DNA from: Deltaproteobacteria bacterium | Lineage (GTDB): Bacteria > Myxococcota_A > JAADFL01 | Reading direction: 5' to 3' | Assembly (NCBI GenBank): GCA_013152945.1 | Contig: JAADFL010000180.1 | Span: forward strand, 4,537-19,070 | Length of the DNA: 14,534 nucleotides | Part shown: piece by piece, positions 7,405 through 13,165 of the stretch | Position numbering within the stretch: the stretch's first letter is position 1 | Layout of the letters: the number at the start of each line of letters is the position of its first letter | Notes under the pieces: generated by a model | Database searches by the model: none | What the model was told of the DNA's origin: nothing | Seen by the model: only the letters and a program-made list of their open reading frames with translations | Position numbers and translations under genes: made by a program

Positions 7405-8244
7405 TTAAGCCCGGTGTAATTGGTTTGCAGCTTCTTGGTCCATGATAATAATGCATTCGCCCTGTGCTTCCTGGAGGAACGATAGCGGCATGTGGACCCC
7501 GGGTTCGTCGAGTAATGCCTGCCTAAGCACGTTACCGCCATCTGATCCGGTACAAGCGACCAGCACGTTCCTCGCGCCTGACAGCAAACCTATTCCGGCA
7601 GTCATTCCCCTGCTTGGAACCGAAGAATCGTTGCCGCCTGACTTTGCAGCAAGGGATGTACGCAATTCTTGTGACAAGCCGGTTGTAATCCAGCCGGGCT
7701 CCCATGCGGTTCCGGGTTCGTTCAAACCCACCCGTCCTCCGGGCTCGACCTCGATCAATGCAAGATCCAGCTTATCTCCTATCTCACTAAAGCTTTTGCT
7801 AAGGGCGGTGGCGGCTTCTTCCAGGCTATTGGAGGCGGTTTCAGGCCACAATAAGTTGGATGCCGGAAAATCCACAGGGTAAAGCAGACCCCATACCAGT
7901 CTATGGCGGAATCCCAGAGGATCTTTCTCAGACATGCCTTCAAGCTCTGCCAAGGATACTGCCCATATTTTCTCGAATGACAGCCAACCTTCAAGGTAAT
8001 ACCCAATGAGTTCGTCAAATATCGGCATGAGACCCGGAGCACTGGACAGCGCAATGACCGGGGACTTTATTTCGTCTCCCGGGGGTATTTCCCATGGCCG
8101 GGCACAGGGGCCCAGCAAGTCGGCGAATATCGGCGCCGTGGTCTTGCCCAGGTCCGGCTTATTCTTTGCAGTGATGATTTGTATTGTTTTACCGGAAGTG
8201 CACTGAATCGTGCTTTTCGGCCTGTCTTCATGTTTCCAGATCAT
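7405..8244 (-). CDS. NagB/6-phosphogluconolactonase-fold protein, probable pseudoenzyme
   Basis: The C-terminal half follows the NagB pattern: SRGMTAGIGLLSGARNVLVACTG (about residues 211-233), then PLSFLQ and a final strand IIIMDQEAA. The catalytic positions are mostly gone when aligned by eye to E. coli NagB. The phosphate loop reads SSAPG (67-71), the FNLDEY motif becomes VSLAEL (Asp72 to Ala), and the ring-opening motif becomes GGRVGLNEPG (169-178), keeping the Glu but replacing D141 with Gly and H143 with Arg; the phosphate-binding Lys of GSxK is absent. I therefore read it as a binding or regulatory protein, or an enzyme with another reaction. I chose the ATG at 8244 (279 residues); a TTG at 8304 overlapping the upstream stop would add 20 residues made largely of a GK(I/L)T repeat. 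Neither start has a good Shine-Dalgarno. The gene sits between an outer-membrane-type gene and GH4, in one apparent operon. Confidence 0.75.
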   Translation of the reverse strand: MIWKHEDRPKSTIQCTSGKTIQIITAKNKPDLGKTTAPIFADLLGPCARPWEIPPGDEIKSPVIALSSAPGLMPIFDELIGYYLEGWLSFEKIWAVSLAELEGMSEKDPLGFRHRLVWGLLYPVDFPASNLLWPETASNSLEEAATALSKSFSEIGDKLDLALIEVEPGGRVGLNEPGTAWEPGWITTGLSQELRTSLAAKSGGNDSSVPSRGMTAGIGLLSGARNVLVACTGSDGGNVLRQALLDEPGVHMPLSFLQEAQGECIIIMDQEAANQLHRA

Positions 8245-8248
8245 TTTT

Positions 8249-8285
8249 ATTTTCCCAGTTATTTTCCCAGTTAATTTTCCCGGTT
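8249..8285. repeat. Three tandem copies of a 12-bp repeat
   Basis: ATTTTCCCAGTT occurs exactly at 8249-8260 and 8261-8272, followed by a third copy AATTTTCCCGGTT with one base added and one changed. It lies 4 nt upstream of the ATG of the NagB-fold pseudoenzyme. The unit is a multiple of three, so copy-number change would not shift the frame from the upstream TTG; it would alter the leader of the ATG start. Confidence 0.85.
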
Positions 8286-8300
8286 TTTCTTCCGGGCCGG

Positions 8301-9959
8301 TCAATCATCGCCAAAGGCTCTGAACAGGTCGACCAGGTAACCATTGATTGTAATGATATGATGGTTATCGAATACAATCAAGTTGCGCCCGCCGATGTTC
8401 CATTGATAGCCGTATGCGATTTCCACCGGTATGTACAAAAGATAAAGAGGTATTGATATTCCGACCTGGAGTTCGTCCGCCTCCATGTCGCCTAGGATTT
8501 CCAGATTCTTGACCATCGAGACAAAGTTTGGATCACCTATCAGTACCGGCTCCTGGTTATACAAATGGCCGTATCCGAATTTCAGGCCAACACCGAACAA
8601 GGTTACTCCCATTTGCAGCGTGAAGTTTACGTTGGTGCCTGGCACGTATTTATATGTCTTGCCCTTGATACCTGAAAGGTCCGGAAAGTACAAGCCCAGG
8701 TTGAGATCGCCGGCCATGCTTTTGAAAAGGGGATTGGAATCGAGAAAATCCTGGCTGTCGTAGAGGGGCTTTGAAAAGCCTTTGGTGCCGAGTTCGTCAA
8801 GCGAGTCCCTGTATTTCGGTGTGCCCCTGCCTCCGAATACCGAGGGATATTCGTGCTTGGATTCAAAGAGGTATCCTACCGTGGTTTCAGAGCTGAAAAC
8901 TATGTCCAGGTACTTCCAGAACCTGGGAAGCCTGACATCGAAACCGAATGTTGCGCTGACTCCGTATGAGCCTGTTCCCCGGTCAAGCTCGGGACCGGTT
9001 GCAAATGTTATTGTATTGTCCGGGTCTGCAAATTGTCCACTCGGGAAATGCACCCTGCCTGTGAGCGCTGCGGAAAAGTAAGGAGTCCTGAAGTAGTTCC
9101 AGGAAAAGCCGGTATTGATATCAGCCAATTGCATGTATCCGTTGTAGTCCGAGCCTGGCCTTGGCCTGCCAAGAACCATTTCCATGAACCTCATGAAAAG
9201 TTCCGTCTGATCCAGACTGTTGACCTGGGCTTGGCTGTTGCCGAAAAGCCAGCACCTGCTCCCTGAACAACCGGGACGCCGCAGGCTTCGAAGTATCATC
9301 TCCAGGCCCGGATCCAGGGCCACTACCTTGGGACGAAGCTTGGTATGCACGGTCTGCATGGGCAACTCGAAGTAAAAATCAAGGGCATCCGTTATCCCGT
9401 AACTGAATTGGAAGTAGTGACCTTCGCCGTAACCGGAACCTCCAAGGTCGAGGCCCACTATTGGATTACCGGCACTGTCACTGAAAAAGACCGGCGGGAT
9501 CAACTGTGTTTTCTTGTAATCGTTTGTCCATCTGGATGCAGCGTTGATATAGCTGTACTCGTACTTTACCTTGAAATAGCCTTTTGGAAGTTGAGAAGTA
9601 ACACCGTACAGGTCCATTTGCTCCAGGCGATCCAACTCGGACCACCAAAAAGAGGTATAGCGCTCCCACAGTGACTGCTCTGATCTTGGTTTTTTCTCGC
9701 CGGACGGCTTGAGGATGTCGAGCGGGGACTGGCTCTTTTTCTTTTCTACTTTTTTCTTTTTTGTCTTGCCCTCGTCGGCAGGCTTATCGGTTTGGTTCTT
9801 GTCTTTGTCTGTCTTTTGATCCGCATTGTTCTGCTGAATAACGGTTTGATTTTCGGCTTCAGGGCTTTTGGACTCGGCCAGTGCTGATTGCGGAATAAGC
9901 AGTTGGACAATCAGTATTCCCGCACCCAGCTTAGACCCATCCAGAACAGACATTGACAT
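8301..9959 (-). CDS. Putative outer-membrane beta-barrel protein with signal peptide and Lys-rich linker
   Basis: I do not recognise a named family. The 552-residue product starts at the ATG at 9959, which has GGAGGT at 9966-9971 with a 6-nt gap; the frame is open further upstream, but only this start gives a proper signal peptide. That peptide has a hydrophobic core at about residues 12-24 and an ALA/ES cleavage site after residue 28. A low-complexity segment (about 30-95), first Gln/Asn/Asp and then very Lys-rich, precedes the body. The body (about 110-552) has many Tyr/Phe/Trp-rich alternating strands, Gly turns and Asp/Asn loops, as in outer-membrane barrels. The only two cysteines, C231 and C236, probably form a small disulfide loop. 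The C-terminus (FRAFGDD) lacks the usual terminal Phe. It heads the run NagB-fold, GH4, pcnB. Porin, channel or assembly factor are all possible. Confidence 0.8.
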   Translation of the reverse strand: MSMSVLDGSKLGAGILIVQLLIPQSALAESKSPEAENQTVIQQNNADQKTDKDKNQTDKPADEGKTKKKKVEKKKSQSPLDILKPSGEKKPRSEQSLWERYTSFWWSELDRLEQMDLYGVTSQLPKGYFKVKYEYSYINAASRWTNDYKKTQLIPPVFFSDSAGNPIVGLDLGGSGYGEGHYFQFSYGITDALDFYFELPMQTVHTKLRPKVVALDPGLEMILRSLRRPGCSGSRCWLFGNSQAQVNSLDQTELFMRFMEMVLGRPRPGSDYNGYMQLADINTGFSWNYFRTPYFSAALTGRVHFPSGQFADPDNTITFATGPELDRGTGSYGVSATFGFDVRLPRFWKYLDIVFSSETTVGYLFESKHEYPSVFGGRGTPKYRDSLDELGTKGFSKPLYDSQDFLDSNPLFKSMAGDLNLGLYFPDLSGIKGKTYKYVPGTNVNFTLQMGVTLFGVGLKFGYGHLYNQEPVLIGDPNFVSMVKNLEILGDMEADELQVGISIPLYLLYIPVEIAYGYQWNIGGRNLIVFDNHHIITINGYLVDLFRAFGDD

Positions 9960-10029
9960 CTTGTTACCTCCAAAAAACTGAAATCCATCTCTATTTGATG
10001 AAGCCAGCAAAAAGTTCATCCATTGATGT

Positions 10030-10059
10030 TTTCTATCATCCGGTTTTCAACACTGTCAA
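10030..10059 (-). promoter_or_regulatory. Candidate sigma70 promoter for the outer-membrane protein operon
   Basis: On the minus strand a consensus TTGACA (10054-10059) is followed after 18 nt by TAGAAA (10030-10035), or after 17 nt by ATAGAA. The element lies about 70 nt upstream of the ATG at 9959, within the 231-nt gap after speB. The -35 is perfect, the -10 weak. A second TTGACT lies 14 nt further upstream. Confidence 0.45.
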
Positions 10060-10157
10060 GCCGGTGAGTCAAGATACAGCCTCACTATGAACAACAATTA
10101 CGAACAATAACTCGTTAAGGTTTTCTTGTATCACGCCCTGAATTTTATGCCCGGCCC

Positions 10158-10186
10158 GGTTTATATTTTTTGGCTTGCTATAAACC
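10158..10186. repeat. 8-bp perfect inverted repeat downstream of speB
   Basis: GGTTTATA (10158-10165) and TATAAACC (10179-10186) are perfect complements around a 13-nt loop, beginning 5 nt after the speB stop on the minus strand. It could form a weak hairpin at the 3' end of the speB transcript. No T-run follows on the minus strand, so it is not a clear intrinsic terminator. Confidence 0.5.
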
Positions 10187-10190
10187 TGGT

Positions 10191-11102
10191 TCAATCCCCC
10201 AGGCTTGGAAACCTGGATAATTGGCGAAACTTGAAAGAGAGCAATTTTGCCAGCAAACGTGCAGCAGTAAAGTCACCCCGTATATCGCCGTGTATTGGTG
10301 CGAGTTCAACAATATCTGCTGCCACTACCTGCTTTTCTTCAAAGAGCATTGCAAGAAAATCCACCATGAAGCTCCATGTTAGCCCCCCGGGTTCCGGAGT
10401 GCCGACACTCGGGACTACGCAGGGGTCCAGGCCATCCAGGTCGATACTCAAATAGACTTGTTCCGGCAGTCTCTTTGTTATCTTTGCCGGGCCTATTTTA
10501 CCACTTCGAATGTCTTCGGCTGTTATCGGTGAAAAAGAATTTTCGCGAACAAAAATTTCTTCTTCAAGGGACCATGACCTTACCCCGAGATGTAAGACGG
10601 GAATGTCCAGGTCAAGGAGTCTCCTGCTGGTACATGCATGGTTGAACCTGGATCCCTGGTACTCGTCACGCAAATCCAGGTGTGCATCGACCACGACAGC
10701 CGCAACATCGTTCCAGCGTTGCTTGACTGCCTTACAGCAACCGGCAGTGGCAACCGCATGGTCTCCGCCGAGGGTTACGAGGAACTTCCCATCATTGATG
10801 ATGCGTGAGGCGGCAACGGATACGGTATCGGCCATCAGGACAGGGTCTGCCTCCGGCTCCACTGGATTGAGCAAGTGGATTCCGATATCCGAAAGAAGCA
10901 CCCCTGTATCCTGGTCAAAATCTTCCACTTGTTGGGAAGCTTCAAGGATTGCCGCGGGGCCGGCCCTGGATCCTTTTCTGTAGGTTGCTGTTCCATCATA
11001 TGGAACCGGAAGCACGGCCACCCGGGCCGGGCTGTATGCGCTTTGGCTGCTTGAGAGTTCGAAAAGTGTATTTTGGGAATTCGACAGACCTGAAACGCTC
11101 AA
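10191..11102 (-). CDS. speB: Agmatinase-type ureohydrolase
   Basis: Ureohydrolases use a Mn2+ pair to split guanidino compounds into urea and an amine; agmatinase gives putrescine for polyamine synthesis. All metal-ligand motifs are present: LGGDH (His115), VDAHLDLR (Asp139, His141, Asp143) and SIDLDGLDP (Asp221, Asp223), with the conserved Glu in DIVELAP (about 266). The early motif VPYDGTATYRKGSRAGPAAI (33-52) is typical of agmatinases rather than arginases. The start chosen is TTG at 11102 (303 residues): GGAGGT at 11108-11113 lies 5 nt upstream. An upstream in-frame ATG at 11147 has no such site and would add 15 residues unlike the family. It is divergent from the zinc-ribbon gene, and no arginine decarboxylase or spermidine synthase gene is in view. 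Guanidinobutyrase or another ureohydrolase cannot be excluded. Confidence 0.88.
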   Translation of the reverse strand: MSVSGLSNSQNTLFELSSSQSAYSPARVAVLPVPYDGTATYRKGSRAGPAAILEASQQVEDFDQDTGVLLSDIGIHLLNPVEPEADPVLMADTVSVAASRIINDGKFLVTLGGDHAVATAGCCKAVKQRWNDVAAVVVDAHLDLRDEYQGSRFNHACTSRRLLDLDIPVLHLGVRSWSLEEEIFVRENSFSPITAEDIRSGKIGPAKITKRLPEQVYLSIDLDGLDPCVVPSVGTPEPGGLTWSFMVDFLAMLFEEKQVVAADIVELAPIHGDIRGDFTAARLLAKLLSFKFRQLSRFPSLGD

Positions 11103-11195
11103 CAGGCACCTCCAATGGTGACCGAACCTACAACATGTCGGGTACAACCGTCAATCAAGGGAAAAACCATGCCGGGGACGGGAACTATTGCCGGG

Positions 11196-11225
11196 TTGAC
11201 ATCCGGCCCGTCCGGGCGCTAATTA
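11196..11225 (+). promoter_or_regulatory. Weak candidate promoter for the zinc-ribbon/lipA operon
   Basis: A consensus TTGACA (11196-11201) is followed after 18 nt by AT-rich TAATTA (11220-11225), a poor -10. It lies about 70-95 nt upstream of the zinc-ribbon ATG in the 190-nt divergent region shared with speB. Only the -35 box is convincing. Confidence 0.3.
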
Positions 11226-11261
11226 CTATTTCGTTTGGTATGCATTCGTATACAGAAATAG
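11226..11261. promoter_or_regulatory. Two-stage inverted repeat in the divergent speB / zinc-ribbon region
   Basis: CTATTTC (11226-11232) pairs with GAAATAG (11255-11261), and inside this GTAT (11238-11241) pairs with ATAC (11250-11253), with an asymmetric internal loop. It begins where transcription from the candidate plus-strand promoter would start, so it could be an operator or a 5'-leader hairpin. It ends about 30 nt before the zinc-ribbon ATG. Confidence 0.45.
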
Positions 11262-11292
11262 GGCCGGGGCGGGGAAAGGAAGATGTGGTATT

Positions 11293-11535
11293 ATGAAATG
11301 CCCCCATTGCGGACATGAACAGGAAGACGGCAAATTTTGTGACATGTGCGGATTGGCCTTGCCCAAGGCGCCCACGAAGAAAATAGAAGATAAAATCAAA
11401 AAAGAAGAAGAGGAACTGGACCGGGAACAATTGCAGATTTCAAAGGAAACTCATCGGTGTGGACAGTGCGGGTACTCTTTCAAGGGAAGAAGGTGCCCGA
11501 ATTGCGGTACCTTGTATCGACATACCCTTGTATAA
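11293..11535 (+). CDS. Small double zinc-ribbon protein
   Basis: The 80-residue protein has two complete zinc-ribbon knuckle pairs: C3, C6, C16 and C19 at the N-terminus, and C56, C59, C68 and C71 at the C-terminus. They are joined by a highly charged Lys/Glu segment (about residues 28-52) that should form a single helix or short coiled coil. The layout is that of a dumbbell: two zinc modules on a rigid rod. I know no specific function for it; such proteins may bind nucleic acid or other proteins. The ATG start has a purine-rich GGAAAGGAAG stretch about 10 nt upstream. Forty nt separate it from lipA on the same strand, so cotranscription is likely. All eight cysteines are intact, so it is unlikely to be a spurious reading frame. 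Confidence 0.85.
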   Translation: MKCPHCGHEQEDGKFCDMCGLALPKAPTKKIEDKIKKEEEELDREQLQISKETHRCGQCGYSFKGRRCPNCGTLYRHTLV

Positions 11536-11575
11536 ATAAGGTTTGTTGATTTTTCGGTTTTGAAAGGACAGGCTT

Positions 11576-12466
11576 TTGGATACAGGAAATACGACACTGC
11601 ACGGTGTGCCGGGCAGGCTTCCATCATGGCTTCGAAGAAAGGTAGGCCGTGGCAGGGATGTTTCTGCAGTCAGGAAAGTATTACGTTCCAATGGCCTGCA
11701 TACAGTGTGTGAAGAAGCCGGATGTCCCAATCTGGGCGAGTGTTTCAACCACCATGTGGCAACCTTCATGATACTTGGAGATACGTGTACCCGAGATTGC
11801 AGGTTTTGCGGGGTCCGAAAGGGCATTCCGTCAGCACCAAGAGATGATGAACCCGAGTCTGTGGCAAAGGCTGTACAGGCATTGAACTTGAAGCACGTTG
11901 TGATTACCTCGGTAACCAGGGATGACCTAGAGGACAAGGGGGCAACCTGGTTTGCTCGCACGATAAAAGCTGTCAGGGACAGGGTGCCTCTTGTCACAAT
12001 AGAGATCCTGGTGCCGGATTTCAAAGGCAATCCAAAAGCCCTTGATACGGTACTGGCCCAGGGGCCGGATGTTTTCAATCATAATGTCGAGACTGTTCCC
12101 AGGTTATACGGTGAGGTGAGGCACGGAGCCGAGTACTCAAGGTCTCTTTCACTACTGGCTGATGCGAGCGCAAAAAAAGCAAGAACCAAGTCCGGCTTGA
12201 TGTTGGGTCTCGGCGAGACATGGAGTGAAGTTGAGCAAGTCATGATTGATCTGCGAAATTCAGGGGTTACTATGCTAACCATGGGACAGTACTTGAAGCC
12301 CAATAAAAGGGCATATCCAGTGGCCGAGTACCTGGACCCGAAAGTTTTCAAAGAGTACGGCCGATTGGCCGGGAACATGGGGTTTGAAAATGTCTTTTCA
12401 GGCCCGTTGGTAAGGAGCAGCTACCATGCTGCCGAACAAGTCAGGAGGGATATAAAAAATGCCTGA
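11576..12466 (+). CDS. lipA: Lipoyl synthase LipA (radical SAM)
   Basis: LipA inserts two sulfur atoms into the octanoyl chain on lipoyl domains of pyruvate and 2-oxoglutarate dehydrogenases, glycine cleavage H protein and relatives. Both iron-sulfur signatures are complete: the auxiliary cluster CX4CX5C at Cys45, Cys50 and Cys56 (within CEEAGCPNLGEC), and the radical SAM CX3CX2C at Cys71, Cys75 and Cys78 (CTRDCRFC). The family-typical RSSYHA, whose Ser ligates the auxiliary cluster, is near residues 280-285. The 296-residue length is normal. The start is TTG at 11576, supported by AAAGGA (11563-11568) 7 nt upstream; the first internal ATG is far too late. The usual DGGA after the RDDL motif reads EDKGA here. 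No lipB or lplA is in view. The 3' end overlaps the next gene by 8 nt. Confidence 0.97.
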   Translation: MDTGNTTLHGVPGRLPSWLRRKVGRGRDVSAVRKVLRSNGLHTVCEEAGCPNLGECFNHHVATFMILGDTCTRDCRFCGVRKGIPSAPRDDEPESVAKAVQALNLKHVVITSVTRDDLEDKGATWFARTIKAVRDRVPLVTIEILVPDFKGNPKALDTVLAQGPDVFNHNVETVPRLYGEVRHGAEYSRSLSLLADASAKKARTKSGLMLGLGETWSEVEQVMIDLRNSGVTMLTMGQYLKPNKRAYPVAEYLDPKVFKEYGRLAGNMGFENVFSGPLVRSSYHAAEQVRRDIKNA

Positions 12467-12893
12467 AGTCAAAGATTCCATCGAAGTGGATGTACCTGTG
12501 GAGAAGTTTTTCGAGGTGATAACGGATTTCGAAAATTACCCGGAATTCCTGCCCGAATGCAAGGCGTGCAGTATTGAAGATGACCAGGGAAACACCAAGA
12601 TCGTCAACCAAACTTTGATGGTCATGAAAAAGATCAATCTTAAACTCAAGATGGAGTTGGATCCGCCGAAAAACCTTTCCTGGAGCCTGATAAAAGGTGA
12701 CATGATGAAGGAGAACAGCGGGTACTGGAAGCTGGAGGACCTGGACGGCAAAAGAACCAAGGCGACTTACGGCCTCGAGGTAAAGCTCAAGGGCCTAATT
12801 CCGTCCGGGATAGTCAACTCGCTGATCAAGTCGGGCTTTCCTGCAATGCTGAACAACTTCAAACAGAGAGCGGAGAAATTGTACAAAGATTGA
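12459..12893 (+). CDS. Coq10/RatA-family START-fold (SRPBCC) protein
   Basis: This 144-residue protein matches the polyketide-cyclase/START-like family that includes Coq10 (ubiquinone-binding) and E. coli RatA. The hallmark opening, IEVDVPVEKFFEVITDFENYPEFLP (about residues 8-32), is followed by alternating beta strands and the long C-terminal helix (about 116-143) that closes the lipid pocket. The RatA toxin label (block of 70S ribosome formation) is often transferred by homology; a role in quinone or lipid handling is at least as likely. The ATG overlaps the end of lipA by 8 nt, and AGGAGG at 12443-12448, 10 nt upstream, lies inside lipA, so translation is coupled. Linkage with lipA may reflect shared respiratory metabolism, which is inference. 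There is no antitoxin-like partner (RatB/RnfH) next to it. Confidence 0.88.
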   Translation: MPEVKDSIEVDVPVEKFFEVITDFENYPEFLPECKACSIEDDQGNTKIVNQTLMVMKKINLKLKMELDPPKNLSWSLIKGDMMKENSGYWKLEDLDGKRTKATYGLEVKLKGLIPSGIVNSLIKSGFPAMLNNFKQRAEKLYKD

Positions 12894-12930
12894 ATTGTTT
12901 TTCATTGTGCCTGGCTGCCGAATGGAGGCA

Positions 12931-12961
12931 ACAGACAGGGGACGACGACAGACAGGGGACG
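12931..12961. repeat. 17-bp tandem repeat, about 1.8 copies
   Basis: ACAGACAGGGGACG occurs exactly at 12931-12944 and 12948-12961, separated by ACG, giving a 17-bp period. It lies in the 272-nt convergent gap between the Coq10/RatA-like gene and the HisC-like gene. G-rich GGGGAC words resemble short intergenic repeats seen in many genomes, but I cannot confirm a family. Confidence 0.8.
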
Positions 12962-13029
12962 GAGGTCGAAACCTGCCGTAATAATCAGCACTTGACATGG
13001 ACAGCATATAGGCGCGACCCAAAGCTGTT

Positions 13030-13116
13030 GGCTCTAAAAATCATCGAACCATTGAACACAGGATCATAGTGTCCATAGCGCATGATCGATTTTTACGAAC
13101 CTAATGATTTTAGACC
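13030..13116. repeat. Nested imperfect inverted repeats in the convergent intergenic region
   Basis: The outer arms are GGCTCTAAAAATCAT (13030-13044) and ATGATTTTAGACC (13104-13116), complementary apart from two one-base gaps. The inner arms GATCAT (13062-13067) and ATGATC (13082-13087) are perfect with a 14-nt loop. The roughly 87-nt element could be a folded RNA, a two-way transcript end, or a small decayed mobile repeat. No gene-sized reading frame covers it, and no T-run marks a classic terminator. Confidence 0.4.
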
Positions 13117-13165
13117 TGGCAAGAATAATTGTCAGATGATCGTGGCAGCCGAATCGAACATGTTT

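Noticed and set aside
11440-12078. Open minus-strand frame of 212 codons
   Set aside because: It is antisense to lipA, which has complete iron-sulfur signatures; the translation is low-quality and Ser/Thr-rich without motifs.
12459-12893. Toxin-antitoxin system based on the RatA-like gene
   Set aside because: No partner gene is adjacent, and the family name is broadly applied to Coq10-like lipid-binding proteins; the lipA coupling fits metabolism better.
12991-13010. TTGACA at about 12993 considered as a promoter in the convergent gap
   Set aside because: The nearest TATA-like hexamer is only about 9 nt away and no gene starts downstream on that strand.
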